A stretch of 64,000 nucleotides of DNA, from positions 1 to 64,000 of the forward strand of contig JABJCP010000031.1 of the NCBI GenBank assembly GCA_018668595.1. Direction: 5' to 3'. Each line of letters opens with the position of its first letter. The stretch's first letter is position 1. The translations under genes and the position numbers were made by a program. Below are positions 1 to 9,862 of the stretch, one piece after another. The notes under the pieces are model-generated. The model saw only the letters and a list, made by a program, of their open reading frames with translations. It was not told the DNA's origin and made no database searches. The DNA comes from Candidatus Woesearchaeota archaeon. Its GTDB lineage: Archaea; Nanobdellota; Nanobdellia; Woesearchaeales; UBA11576.

Positions 1-2
1 GC

Positions 3-95
3 TCTCAAATTCAAAGAATTTGTGAGACCTCGCAAATTTTTAATTTGCTAGGTATGCAGGGCGTTCGTCGTGATTTTTTTGACCATAGGTCAAAA
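3..95. repeat. Partial multi-hairpin element (copy C)
   Basis: Three consecutive stem-loops are visible. The first spans 3-27, with AAATTC pairing GAATTT plus a bulged four-pair extension. The second spans 28-52, with GCAAATT pairing AATTTGC and flanking CCT/AGG. The third spans 77-95, with TTTTGACC, loop ATA, then GGTCAAAA. A CGTTCGTCG stretch at 62-70 resembles the sequence after the fourth hairpin of copy B. The order of short hairpins ending in one with an ATA/ACA loop resembles the elements at 51913-52081 and 58491-58669. The 5' part lies outside the window, so membership in that family is inferred. It could instead be an unrelated hairpin-rich spacer. Confidence 0.45.
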
Positions 96-202
96 TGAGT
101 CTCCGCCTTTGCTCAGATTTCTAAGGATTTCATATTAGCCTCAAAAAAAACAAATTTTATATACTAACAAAATAAAAACAATATAAATACATGATTTAAT
201 TA

Positions 203-247
203 ACAATATTTAAACAAACAATAACTGACCAATTTATAAAAGAGGTG
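203..247 (+). promoter_or_regulatory. TATA-like box and Shine-Dalgarno for the Cys-rich protein
   Basis: An AT-rich TATA-like sequence (ATATTTAAAC) near 206-215 lies about 40 bases before the GTG start at 253. AGAGGTG at 241-247 is a strong Shine-Dalgarno followed by five bases to GTG. The preceding stretch 96-202 shows no gene. Confidence 0.45.
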
Positions 248-252
248 TTAAA

Positions 253-1173
253 GTGGCTGAAAAAAATATGAATATGATTATTATTTCTGCAGTTACATGC
301 ATTATAATTGCAAGCATCATGTTTATCGGACTATCTAATTCTGAAGAAGATTTCAATGACGAGACTCTTGCAGGACTAGGTATTGCATATGGAGACTTTG
401 CATGTCAAAAAAATGCAGACTGTACTAAACAAGACGTGAAGGCTGCTACTACCAGGATGGGAATCAAATACTCTGAAAACAATTTTAGATGTGCTAAAAA
501 ATTTTGCTTTGTAAAAAATGGGCGCAGATATGTACCCATTATAAGACTTGAAAATTCAAACGATAACTATTGCTTAAATGGTTATTCTGAAGAAGATATA
601 AATTTTGGAAAAGCCGCAGACTGGTGCGGAAACAATGGAGAATATATCTGCAAGAAAAATAACAAATACGCAAGTGATCCCTCTGAATTTGAAACAAAAA
701 CAGGCGAATCCGCGTGCGGTTCAAATCTAAAATACATTGGCGAAGGCAAAATAAGCACTACAGGATATGCATATTGTTGTGCTCAAAAAGATTTCTGTTA
801 CGCTAATGTAGATTGCAAAAGCTTTGAAGAATGTAATAATAATCACTGTGAACCTAAAAAAGACATGTGCAACACTAATGCTGACTGTAACTCTTGGGAC
901 AAAGCAGAATGCATAAACAACAAATGCACACCACAAGAAGCAATAAATTCAGACAATTGCTTATATGGTTATTCTGAAGAAGATCCATATTTTGGAGACG
1001 CTGAGGATTGGTGCGGAAACAATGGAGAATATATCTGCAAGAAAAATAACAAAAACGCAATTAACCCCTCTGAATTTGAAACAAAAACAGGCGAATCCGC
1101 GTGCGGTCCAAATCTAAAATACCTTGAAGAAGGCAAAATAAGCACTACAGGACATGCATATTGTTGTGGTTAA
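253..1173 (+). CDS. Exported cysteine-rich protein with a duplicated module
   Basis: Not a family I recognise. The start is GTG, fixed by AGAGGTG five bases upstream. Residues 8-27 form a hydrophobic signal or anchor segment, so the rest is probably outside the cell. Residues 106-176 and 235-305 are near-identical modules, each with six conserved cysteines (such as DWCGNNGEYICKKNN and a terminal AYCC). The linker (about 180-228) carries two short C-x5-DC...C-x4-C units resembling EB-like disulfide knots. The sequence suggests a disulfide-stabilised surface protein. The sole gene upstream of the SpoIIM-like protein, it has its own promoter. The function is unknown. Confidence 0.85.
   Translation: MAEKNMNMIIISAVTCIIIASIMFIGLSNSEEDFNDETLAGLGIAYGDFACQKNADCTKQDVKAATTRMGIKYSENNFRCAKKFCFVKNGRRYVPIIRLENSNDNYCLNGYSEEDINFGKAADWCGNNGEYICKKNNKYASDPSEFETKTGESACGSNLKYIGEGKISTTGYAYCCAQKDFCYANVDCKSFEECNNNHCEPKKDMCNTNADCNSWDKAECINNKCTPQEAINSDNCLYGYSEEDPYFGDAEDWCGNNGEYICKKNNKNAINPSEFETKTGESACGPNLKYLEEGKISTTGHAYCCG
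568..780 (+). repeat. Internal duplication, unit 1
   Basis: This encodes residues 106-176 of the cysteine-rich exported protein. It is nearly identical at the DNA level to 955-1167, including an unbroken identical run around 624-660 and 1014-1050, which points to a recent tandem duplication or gene conversion. Confidence 0.85.
955..1167 (+). repeat. Internal duplication, unit 2
   Basis: This is the second copy of the module at 568-780 and encodes residues 235-305. Differences cluster in the first 20 residues (NYCLNGYSEEDINFGKAA versus NCLYGYSEEDPYFGDAE), while the cysteine positions are invariant. Confidence 0.85.
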
Positions 1174-1253
1174 ATAATATTTAATTTTAATTAATTTTTT
1201 CTTTTTTATCTTTTTAAAATTTATTAAACAACATAACAAAATATAAACTCAAA

Positions 1254-2162
1254 ATGGTCCTAGAACACATATTCCCTGAAAATTGGTTAGAAAAAAAAGC
1301 AATGTTTGCTTTTATTTTAGGTATTGGTTATTCTCTTATTGGAATTATTTTTGCAAAATTATTATTTCCTCAAGATCCTGCATTGGTTGCTGTTGCATTT
1401 ACTTCCCTTCTTCTTTTACCTGAACTAAATAAACTCATAATTCGTGAAGAGAGAGTAGAAGAAAAAGAAAAAAAGTTTAAGTTTAAAAATTTGTTTAAAG
1501 ATAATAAAAATTTGACTAAAATTTATGTTTGCTTATTTATCGGAATTATGATAACTTATTCTGCAGGTGCAATTATTCTACCTTCATTTCAATCCAATAA
1601 ATTATTTAGAGAACAATTAGAAATTAGAGGTTTTGATGACGATACAGATACAGAAGAAACAATCACTGGTCTAGCCATATTTTCAAATAAATTAAATTTC
1701 ACAGGAGATCTTTTTGAACATATTCTAAAAAATAATTTTAAAGTTTTAATAGCAATTTTTCTTATTGCTTTGCTTACAGGCGATGGAGCTATATTCCTCA
1801 TCACATGGAATGCATCTGTTTGGGGAACAATTTTTGGAATCACTGCTAAGAACGCTGGATCGTTTACCGGAACAAATCCTTGGATTTATTTTGGATTAAT
1901 TCTTTTAATTGTACTGCCCCATGTCATTATTGAATCTCTTGCATATATTTTTGCAGCCATTTCTGGAAGTGTTATTTCTAAAGATGTTATTTTAGAAAAA
2001 TTTGAGTCAAAACGGTTCAAAGAAGTTTTTATTTACAACATAAACTTAATTCTTATTGCATTAATAGTTCTTCTAATTGGTGCAGGTATTGAAACATGGG
2101 TATTAGATAATGTGCATTTATATCAAGATATTATTCTAAAAAGTTTTGGAATCATTATCTGA
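1254..2162 (+). CDS. SpoIIM-like (stage II sporulation M family) membrane protein
   Basis: An integral membrane protein of 302 residues with a hydrophobic pattern fitting the archaeal SpoIIM/DUF95 family: an N-terminal pair of segments, then several helices. It includes the family-typical stretch with a Gly/Asn-rich loop (NASVWGTIFGI) and IVLPHVIIESLAYIFAA, with its conserved PH..IE signature. A hydrophilic loop around residues 110-150 contains ITGLAIF, a motif shared with other membrane proteins here. A TATA-like box at about 1216-1229 lies 27 bases from the ATG, suggesting a leaderless mRNA. The role of archaeal homologues is unknown; sporulation is not implied. Confidence 0.8.
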   Translation: MVLEHIFPENWLEKKAMFAFILGIGYSLIGIIFAKLLFPQDPALVAVAFTSLLLLPELNKLIIREERVEEKEKKFKFKNLFKDNKNLTKIYVCLFIGIMITYSAGAIILPSFQSNKLFREQLEIRGFDDDTDTEETITGLAIFSNKLNFTGDLFEHILKNNFKVLIAIFLIALLTGDGAIFLITWNASVWGTIFGITAKNAGSFTGTNPWIYFGLILLIVLPHVIIESLAYIFAAISGSVISKDVILEKFESKRFKEVFIYNINLILIALIVLLIGAGIETWVLDNVHLYQDIILKSFGIII

Positions 2163-2170
2163 ATAGAAAA

Positions 2171-2180
2171 TAATTTATAT
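2171..2180 (+). promoter_or_regulatory. TATA box of the MEMO1-family gene
   Basis: TAATTTATAT is centred about 27 bases before the ATG at 2202, the archaeal spacing for transcription starting at or next to the start codon (leaderless). Confidence 0.55.
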
Positions 2181-2201
2181 GCCTATTAATTCTAAACAAT
2201 C

Positions 2202-3098
2202 ATGACACAACAACAAAGAATACGCCAACCCATTGTCTCCGGTCAATTTTATGAAGAGGATTTTGAACTTCTTGTCGACCAAATTAAGGATTGTTTTACA
2301 AATAAATTTGGTCCTGGAGAATTTCCTTTAAATGAAAGATCTAAACACGTCAAGGCAATTATTGTTCCTCATGCAGGGTTTATGTGTTCTGGAGCATGTG
2401 CTGCGTGGGCTTACAAAGAAATGGGGGAATCTGAATTTCCAGATACATTCATAATTTTAGGTACTAATCATCAATCCACAACAACTTCTACTTGTGATTT
2501 AGATTGGGAAACTCCTCTTGGTGTTGTCAGATCTGATAAAGAAATAATTCAAGAATTAGAATCTGAAGGGATGTTAATTTCAAACCGAGATCATCAATTT
2601 GAACATTCTATTGAAACTCAATTACCTTTTCTTCAATTTGTTTCAAAAGATTATCTTAAAGATTTAAAGATTGTTCCAATATTAGTAGGTAATAATTATG
2701 ACGATTATACAGAACTAATTACAAAGATCTTAAAAAAACTTGAGAAAAAAGTTATATTTATTGTTTCAGGAGATTTTACACATTTTGGATCTAATTATAG
2801 TTATAATCCATTCAACACAAACATCAAAAATAACCTCACTGCATTAGATAAAAGTATTATTAACCCCTTACTAAAGCTCGACACAAATGCATTTCTGAAG
2901 GAAATAAATAAAACCCAAGCTACTGTTTGTGGTAAATATCCTATTGCTGCATTAATAGATATTCTAAACATATTTGATTCAAATACTCCAGGGAAACTAA
3001 TGAATGTGCAACTTCTTCAATACTATAATAGCGGAGATATTTTTGGAGATTATTCTAGTGCTGTGGGTTATGCTGCAATTAAGTTTGAATATAAGTAA
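2202..3098 (+). CDS. MEMO1 family protein (AmmeMemoRadiSam system protein B-like)
   Basis: 298 residues, full length for the MEMO1 family. Conserved motifs in order are RQPIVSGQFY at the N-terminus, IVPHAGFMCSG with a metal-site-type His, GTNHQ, DHQFEHSIETQLPFLQ, VSGDFTHFG and a C-terminal CGKYPIAA containing the family Cys. The fold resembles class III nonheme-iron extradiol dioxygenases; the archaeal reaction is not established. In many genomes MEMO sits with an AMMECR1-domain protein and a radical SAM enzyme, but neither is adjacent here. Its own TATA box suggests separate transcription. Confidence 0.92.
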   Translation: MTQQQRIRQPIVSGQFYEEDFELLVDQIKDCFTNKFGPGEFPLNERSKHVKAIIVPHAGFMCSGACAAWAYKEMGESEFPDTFIILGTNHQSTTTSTCDLDWETPLGVVRSDKEIIQELESEGMLISNRDHQFEHSIETQLPFLQFVSKDYLKDLKIVPILVGNNYDDYTELITKILKKLEKKVIFIVSGDFTHFGSNYSYNPFNTNIKNNLTALDKSIINPLLKLDTNAFLKEINKTQATVCGKYPIAALIDILNIFDSNTPGKLMNVQLLQYYNSGDIFGDYSSAVGYAAIKFEYK

Positions 3099-3207
3099 TT
3101 AAATAATTAAATAATTGAAAAATAATAATAAAAATCGAATAACTCAAATTAAATAATTCAAATTAAATAATAAAAATTAGATAATACAAATTAAATAAGC
3201 AATAAAC
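3099..3207. repeat. AT-rich degenerate direct repeats between convergent genes
   Basis: The spacer consists of imperfect repeats of a unit like CAAATTAAATAA (at least four copies). No gene is seen. It lies between the stop codons of convergent genes and may simply be a slippage-prone termination region. Confidence 0.5.
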
Positions 3208-6200
3208 TTATTTTTTCTTTTTGATAAATTTAGAATTAGTTTTCTTCTTTCCTCCAATATCTGCAGATAAACCTTTAAAGTGTTTTTCTACTCCAGATTT
3301 GGATAATTTTTTATTTTTAGAACGTTTAGCTTTCTCTTGACTTATTTCCATTGCAACTTTTTTCATTTCTTTTGTTATTATGTCATCAATTTCTTGTTCT
3401 GATTTTTGTTTATCTTCATGCTCTGATGCAGTAGTTAATTTTTTGCTTCCAAATAATCTTGAAAAGAATCCGCGTTTTTTAGTAACTACAGTAGAATTTG
3501 GTGTTGAAACCACATTTTCTTTTTGATCAATCCCTTTTTCTGATCTTGCAGATTTATCTAATTCAACATTTTGTTTTGATTCAATCTGTTTATTTTGTTC
3601 AACAGATTTTTTTTGTTTTAGTTCAATTTCTTTTTTAACAACAGTAGATTTAGCAGACTTATTTTTAAAATCAGAAATACCTATTTTATTAATTTTTTTG
3701 TCGTCAAGTTGTTTACTCATACGATTAGTTATTTCTTCAGATATTTGCTCTACAGATTGTTGTTGTGCTAATTCATACAAAATAGAATTTATTTTTTCAT
3801 CATCACTAGATGTGTCAATTTTACTTTTTGTTCTTATGGTGACGTGTCCTCTTTCTTGTTCTTCTTGTTTTTTTAAATCTCTATCATCAACAATATGTTG
3901 TATTGCTTGTTGTATTGTTTGCTGCATTTCTTGATGAGCAGATAATTGTTTTTGTGTTGTAACCGGACCTGTTGAAATAGTGGTTTGAGTTACTGGTTGA
4001 GCAACCGAAACTTGTTTGTTTACTTGTTTGTTTTTATGAAATATATTTTTACATTTACAGGCTATATTAGCAAACATCCCCTTTCTTTGATCTGATGATT
4101 TAACTTGAGTTACTTGATTTGATTGAGCTAATTGTTGACTTGGTTGAACTTGTTGACTAGATTTTTGAATTGATTTATTAACCTGTTGAGTTGGTTGAAT
4201 AGAACCTGCTAGTGATTTTGAAACCACTTTATTTACTTGTTGACTTTGCTGTGACTGAATTGGTTTTCGCAGAGCTACTTTTTTTGGTTGTGTCGAACCA
4301 GACGGCATTAGTGCATAAACATCAATCAGTACAACAAACACAAGCGCGACAATTCCCAATAATATATACACCACATTATCTTTGATAAAAGATATATCAA
4401 TTCCAAAAAATGCATATCTTGTTTCTGACTTTTTTTCTACAGCCGTTTCGTTTTTTGAATTATTCAATTCTCCTGCTGCTTGTCCTGTAAGTTCATTTTT
4501 TTTATCAAAATGGTTTACTTGCGTTCCTTTAGTTTCAGGAACCGTTTCCTTTGGCTTAGATAATTCTTCTGCAAGTGCTAATAATTCTTCATCAGATAAT
4601 TCAGATGTTTCAGATGTATTTGAATCATCATCACTAGAACTCAAAATTGAATCCGATAACAAACTACTTGAACTACTTGAACCTGAAAATAATTTTACTT
4701 TCATTTTTGCTGCAGTTGCGAAAGTATCAAGTAAACTAATTGTTATATCTGCTTTTGAATCGTTTCCAACATCAAGATCTCCTGGTTTTACAGTTGTGAT
4801 TGTATGAACTACTCCTTTTGTAAGTGATTTTAAATATATTTTTCCAATTGATACCGACATTAAATTGTATTTATAATTTCCTCCTGCAAGTACAAACGTT
4901 ACATCTTCTCCTTTTTGCATTGTGAATTCTGATCCTCCATCTGTCGGAACAATTGTTTTTGATACAGTTGTTGTGGATTCAGAACTACCTCCTCCTCCGC
5001 CTCCACCAGAGCCACCACTACTTCCACTATCGTCGTCATCGTCATCATCTTCAGATTCAGTGCCTCCTGCAGAAAATGTGGAAAAGTGAGTTACATTTGC
5101 CCAAACAAAATTATCAGTTGTATTAACTCCGCTATTTCCTTCTACTTGCCAATCTCCTGATGTATCATTCAAATAATAAATTTTAAGTGATGATTCGTTT
5201 AAGTCATCATCTAAATCATCATCTGAATAATATATTTTAATCAAAGCCCAATTTAAATTAAAATCTATGTTTGATTCTGCTTCTATTCTAAAATATTTAT
5301 CTAATCCTATTTCTGCAAATCCATTTGCAGTTGAGTCAGATACATTTCCAGGGTTAACATCATATTCTGCTGTTTGAACATATCCCGATAATGTACTGCT
5401 TGTAGATATTGTTAAACTAGTATTTTCAGTTGCGTTTAATTCTTGGGGAGTATTTGCAACAAAAATAGGCGTTTGTGTTGTTGAATCTTCAGGCAGAATT
5501 ATTACTCTTGATGTAAATCCTGAATTTTCTAAATCATCAACACATAATACTTTCCAGGTTTTTGTACCGGTCGTGCTGATTTGAACATTTGAAAAAGTTG
5601 TGTTGGTTCCATTCACAACAGCTGCATCACTTACATAAGTTGTGCTTCCAATCATCAAACTACAATTTATTGAATCAAACCAATCTGAATAGTAAAATGT
5701 AAAATTAGTAGTGTTTCCAATAATTGCGTAATTTACAGTTGGTGAAACTAATGTGACAACTGGTGCAACATCATCATAAACTATATTCCTAGTAGAACTC
5801 AGAGCACTTAACGTACCATCACTACAACTCACACTCCACTTATGTTCATAGCTATTAGAACTAGATAAGGTGTGACTTACTGTTGCATTCTCGCCATTGG
5901 CAACTACTGTATTTAATCCAGTACTATTTCCATCTACATAAAGTGTACAAGTGAGATTTTCTGCGTTATTGTCAGTTACGTTAAAAATAAATCCTGCCGA
6001 ACTTGATGTATTAAAATTATTTACTGGCGAAATTAGTTGAACTGTAGGTGCTATTCCATCTGTTATGCTTAAAGTTACATTATTTGAAATAACAGAATGC
6101 TCATTATCATCATAAGAAGTAAACATTATATATCTAGTTCCTATAAATCCACTATTAGGAGTTAAGTTTACGAGTCCAGTATTGTTATTAATTATTACAG

Positions 6201-9027
6201 TTAGATTTGCAGGATTAGTTGATGAAAAACTAAGAGAATCTCCGTCTAAATCTGTAAAATATTGTGATAAATTTATTGTCTCGCTTGTATCTTGTGACCA
6301 ACTTTGATTAGGAATTGAACTATTTAATATAGGTGCATAATTTACAGGGTTTATTGTTAAAGTAATATTATTACTATTTTGTGTTGATACTCCATCAGTT
6401 GTATTAAATATTATTACATTCGAACCTTCAAAATTTGCATCAGGAGTTAAAGTTACCATTCCCGTTGTTTGATTTATTAAAACAGTTACATTTTCAGGTT
6501 GTGTATTTCCAAAACTCAATAAACTTTTGTCAAAAAATTGAATATGAGAACTCAAGTTCAAACTATTATTAACAACACCTTGCACTAGAGAAATATCTGG
6601 AATTGTCGACCAGACTATGGTATTATTTGTTATTGCTATTGCCAAAGAACTCCATTCACTCCAATAATCTCCATCAAAAACACGCACTGATAAAGTCCAA
6701 TTTTGTCCTTGAGATAAATTTCCAGACCCGATCATAGAAATATTATTATATTCTGATTGTTCTTCTCCATTCAAATACCATTTAGTTTCATTTCTTATCC
6801 AAGTATCATTGTTTGAATCAGAATAACTCCAAGATCCAATTAGTGTTCCATTAGTTCTGTTTAAAGAATCCGAAGATAATAATGATAAATCTGCTACAGA
6901 AGGATTTGAATTTACATATATAGAATATGTTGATGAACTTCCCCATCTATTATCTAGATCTTTTGCATAAAATTTCCAACTTATTTTTGTTCCATTTACT
7001 AATCCGTTTGATTGATTAATTAATTTTGATGTTCCTAGTTCTGCAAACATTCCATATATGTCTTGCGCAGTATCATTTACCCAATCTCCTGTTGCATTCC
7101 AAGAAAATAAATATTGAGATAGTTGTGCATCTGATACTGAAATATTAAATTCTACAACTTCATTTTCTGCAGGAGTATTATCTGATGTAGATCCTGAAAA
7201 GAAACTAGGACTTGCATTATCAAGACTTTGAATTGCAAGTAAAACATCTACTCTTGCACGAGTAATTCCATTCGAATCTGTTTTTTGAAATCCTGTTTGA
7301 TTTAGTACTTCTTCTATTTGATCGGGTGTTAGTGCAGATCCACTTTGTTGTTTGTTATAGTTTTGAAGTAATGCTACAACTCCTGCTGCGTGTGGTGTTG
7401 CCATACTTGTTCCATACATATTTTGGTATCCGCCACCATTTTTTGTACTGTAAATTTGTGCCCCTGATACTCCTCCTGGAGCTAGTAAATCTAATATTGC
7501 TGCACTATTAGAATAACTTGCGATTGTATCATCTTTTGCTGTTGATCCTATTGCAGTTGCACTTTGTATACATGCAGGTGAACTTATTCCTGATTTTTCT
7601 CCTTCATTTCCTGATGCGATTGCAACTAGTATTCCTGCAGATCTTGCAATGTTTATTGCACTTGCAGGTGCACCATATCCTAATTCACCATCACAATAAC
7701 TACTTGTATGCCAACCACTTGTTCCAAGACTTAAACTAATTACAGAAATATTATATCTTGTCGCGTTTGCAATGCACCATTCAATTCCTGAAATCACATC
7801 GCCAAAACTTCCATCTCCGTTTGAATTTAGTGCTTTAATTGCAACTAGATTTGCTCCTGGTGCGACTCCTCTCCAAGTATCATTTTCTCCTGCAATTATT
7901 CCTCCGCAATGTGTTCCATGTCCATTGTCATCCATTGGATCTGAATCATCATTTACATAATCATAACCACTAATAACTTTTGCACCCCACGATCCTCCTA
8001 AATCAGGATGAGTATAATCAATTCCTGTATCTATTACACAGACTGTTTCTCCAACTCCTGTAACTTCTACTGAATTAAATTGTATGTCCCATACTTTTGA
8101 TGCATTAATCAAAGGAACAGATTCATCAAGAGAAATACTTACTATTGGATCTATCATTATTTTATCAATTTGGTTATTATCTTTTAATTTTTCTAAACCT
8201 TCTCGTGTTATTTTTCCAGATATACTATTAATTAATGTGTGATTACGTTTAACATATAAATCAGTTTCCGACGATGATTCATCATCAAAAAATCCAACCA
8301 CTGCACCAGTAATTAAACCAAATCCTGATTTTTTTTGTTTTTTTTGTTTAGGAATTAATTTCTGATCTTCAGATAATTCATTTACATTCCCTGTATTTAT
8401 TTCAGATAAAAATTCTTGTTGATTTTCTTGAATTACTTCTTGTCTTTCTTCTATTTGATCTTCATACTTTTCTACTGCTTTTTCAGTTACTTCTTTTTGA
8501 ATTTCTTTTTGGAAATTTTTTTGAATCTCTTCTTGGATAGCTTCTTTGAAGGGAAGAACATCTTTAATCGCAGGCAAAGCAGATTCTTCAAACTTTTCAA
8601 TCTCTTCTAGTTCATTAATTTCATCAGTTTCGTCAGTCAATTCAGAATTTATTAGTTCAGATTTAAAATCACCAGAATCATAAACACCCTCTAGATCATC
8701 ATCTCGATCATCAATATTTTCATAATTTAAGTCATCGATAAGTTCTAATTCAATTTGATCTTTAATTTCATTCTCAATTCTTGCAAAATCAGATTCATCC
8801 ATATCTGCTAACACATCTTCAGAAATTTCTTCAAATGAATCGAGTTCTGGAACATTATTATCTGACAAAACTATGATTACATCAACTAATTCTTGACTTT
8901 CAAGTTGTTGTTCTACTTCAGGATCAATCTCTGCTCCAAACACAACTAACGAAGAAATAGAAAAAATAAAGAGTAATATAACTAGAACTAGTATTAAGCC
9001 TATTGAATTTCTACCTCTTTTACCCAT
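3208..9027 (-). CDS. Giant membrane-anchored subtilisin-like (S8) protease
   Basis: 1939 residues. Residues 8-31 are a signal or anchor helix. An acidic, coiled propeptide-like region runs to about 230, then GFGLITGAVVGFF, a hydrophobic ITG-type motif. The S8 catalytic domain (about 320-600) has Asp333 (VIDTGID), His370 (NGHGTH), oxyanion Asn474 (ASGNEG) and Ser541 (GTSMATPHAAG), so the triad is complete. Many Asn/Thr-rich beta-sandwich repeats of cadherin/Ig type follow (about 610-1210). Next come a PGF-pre-PGF-like region, a poly-Asp/Gly-Ser linker near 1322-1347, a transmembrane helix (about 1549-1572) and a 367-residue Gln/Lys-rich tail. The tail would be cytoplasmic, which is unusual. 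It probably processes surface proteins or degrades external protein. Confidence 0.92.
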   Translation of the reverse strand: MGKRGRNSIGLILVLVILLFIFSISSLVVFGAEIDPEVEQQLESQELVDVIIVLSDNNVPELDSFEEISEDVLADMDESDFARIENEIKDQIELELIDDLNYENIDDRDDDLEGVYDSGDFKSELINSELTDETDEINELEEIEKFEESALPAIKDVLPFKEAIQEEIQKNFQKEIQKEVTEKAVEKYEDQIEERQEVIQENQQEFLSEINTGNVNELSEDQKLIPKQKKQKKSGFGLITGAVVGFFDDESSSETDLYVKRNHTLINSISGKITREGLEKLKDNNQIDKIMIDPIVSISLDESVPLINASKVWDIQFNSVEVTGVGETVCVIDTGIDYTHPDLGGSWGAKVISGYDYVNDDSDPMDDNGHGTHCGGIIAGENDTWRGVAPGANLVAIKALNSNGDGSFGDVISGIEWCIANATRYNISVISLSLGTSGWHTSSYCDGELGYGAPASAINIARSAGILVAIASGNEGEKSGISSPACIQSATAIGSTAKDDTIASYSNSAAILDLLAPGGVSGAQIYSTKNGGGYQNMYGTSMATPHAAGVVALLQNYNKQQSGSALTPDQIEEVLNQTGFQKTDSNGITRARVDVLLAIQSLDNASPSFFSGSTSDNTPAENEVVEFNISVSDAQLSQYLFSWNATGDWVNDTAQDIYGMFAELGTSKLINQSNGLVNGTKISWKFYAKDLDNRWGSSSTYSIYVNSNPSVADLSLLSSDSLNRTNGTLIGSWSYSDSNNDTWIRNETKWYLNGEEQSEYNNISMIGSGNLSQGQNWTLSVRVFDGDYWSEWSSLAIAITNNTIVWSTIPDISLVQGVVNNSLNLSSHIQFFDKSLLSFGNTQPENVTVLINQTTGMVTLTPDANFEGSNVIIFNTTDGVSTQNSNNITLTINPVNYAPILNSSIPNQSWSQDTSETINLSQYFTDLDGDSLSFSSTNPANLTVIINNNTGLVNLTPNSGFIGTRYIMFTSYDDNEHSVISNNVTLSITDGIAPTVQLISPVNNFNTSSSAGFIFNVTDNNAENLTCTLYVDGNSTGLNTVVANGENATVSHTLSSSNSYEHKWSVSCSDGTLSALSSTRNIVYDDVAPVVTLVSPTVNYAIIGNTTNFTFYYSDWFDSINCSLMIGSTTYVSDAAVVNGTNTTFSNVQISTTGTKTWKVLCVDDLENSGFTSRVIILPEDSTTQTPIFVANTPQELNATENTSLTISTSSTLSGYVQTAEYDVNPGNVSDSTANGFAEIGLDKYFRIEAESNIDFNLNWALIKIYYSDDDLDDDLNESSLKIYYLNDTSGDWQVEGNSGVNTTDNFVWANVTHFSTFSAGGTESEDDDDDDDSGSSGGSGGGGGGGSSESTTTVSKTIVPTDGGSEFTMQKGEDVTFVLAGGNYKYNLMSVSIGKIYLKSLTKGVVHTITTVKPGDLDVGNDSKADITISLLDTFATAAKMKVKLFSGSSSSSSLLSDSILSSSDDDSNTSETSELSDEELLALAEELSKPKETVPETKGTQVNHFDKKNELTGQAAGELNNSKNETAVEKKSETRYAFFGIDISFIKDNVVYILLGIVALVFVVLIDVYALMPSGSTQPKKVALRKPIQSQQSQQVNKVVSKSLAGSIQPTQQVNKSIQKSSQQVQPSQQLAQSNQVTQVKSSDQRKGMFANIACKCKNIFHKNKQVNKQVSVAQPVTQTTISTGPVTTQKQLSAHQEMQQTIQQAIQHIVDDRDLKKQEEQERGHVTIRTKSKIDTSSDDEKINSILYELAQQQSVEQISEEITNRMSKQLDDKKINKIGISDFKNKSAKSTVVKKEIELKQKKSVEQNKQIESKQNVELDKSARSEKGIDQKENVVSTPNSTVVTKKRGFFSRLFGSKKLTTASEHEDKQKSEQEIDDIITKEMKKVAMEISQEKAKRSKNKKLSKSGVEKHFKGLSADIGGKKKTNSKFIKKKK

Positions 9028-9219
9028 ATTTAGTCACTTATAGACATTATTTAGTAATCTAAAATCAAATTTGAAATTAAATTTTATAAGTTTTTACGAG
9101 CTAACTATTACTTATTATCAATTTATTATCTATTTATTTACATTTAAAAATTAAATAGTATAAAAATATTTCGTAATATTTATATAAATTAGCAATTTTT
9201 CATCAATTGGTGATTTAAT

Positions 9220-9798
9220 ATGCTTGATAAAAAAGATTTAACAAAAATTAAAAATTCTATTGATAAATATGATAAACAAAGAGAACTAGTTACTGCAAAA
9301 AGTCGCGAAATTGTAAGAATGTCTAAAAAAGTTATTTATGATATCCATCGTGACAATCTTATTTCTGCAAAAAAAAGCATTGATGCTATGAATAAAGAAC
9401 TAAAAAAACTCAAAATTCTCGCTAACGCGCCTAAATTAGTATATGTTGGATCTTACAAAGTTGCAATTCAAGAGTATGTAGAAGCAGTTTGTTTTTTTGA
9501 ATATGTAAAAAACAAAAAAATACCAACAAATACAAAACTCAAACTAGAACCTGATCATTATCTTCTTGGTTTAATTGATCTTACAGGAGAACTTGTAAGA
9601 AAAGCAATTAATGAAGCTATCAAAGAAAACTACACTATTGCTATAGACATAAAATTATTTGTGACTGAACTTTATGGAGAGCTTATGCAATTTGATTTTG
9701 CAAATGGCGAATTAAGAAAAAAGTTTGACTCAATCAAATATGATCTTAAAAAACTAGAAGATTTAGTATTAAATCTAAAAATGAGTAATAAGATTTAA
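9220..9798 (+). CDS. Translin-family RNA-binding protein
   Basis: 192 residues, all-helical, matching the archaeal translin family (COG2178). It has an N-terminal REIVRMSKKVIYDIHR, a central QEYVEAVCFFEY and the signature LLGLIDLTGELVRKAI. Archaeal translins form octameric barrels that bind single-stranded nucleic acid and some cleave RNA. The SD GGTG lies seven bases before the ATG. The downstream neighbour at 9863 is an unknown membrane protein, giving no functional link. Confidence 0.88.
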   Translation: MLDKKDLTKIKNSIDKYDKQRELVTAKSREIVRMSKKVIYDIHRDNLISAKKSIDAMNKELKKLKILANAPKLVYVGSYKVAIQEYVEAVCFFEYVKNKKIPTNTKLKLEPDHYLLGLIDLTGELVRKAINEAIKENYTIAIDIKLFVTELYGELMQFDFANGELRKKFDSIKYDLKKLEDLVLNLKMSNKI

Positions 9799-9862
9799 AA
9801 AGAAAAAAGAAAAAAAAATATTAAATAAACAAATATTTTTCAAAAAAACTTAACTCCCCCTC

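Noticed and set aside
4382..4807. Coding regions opposite the subtilase gene (plus strand)
   Set aside because: Open frames here reflect the Ser/Asp/Gln-rich codon use of the real gene; no conserved motifs or start signals.
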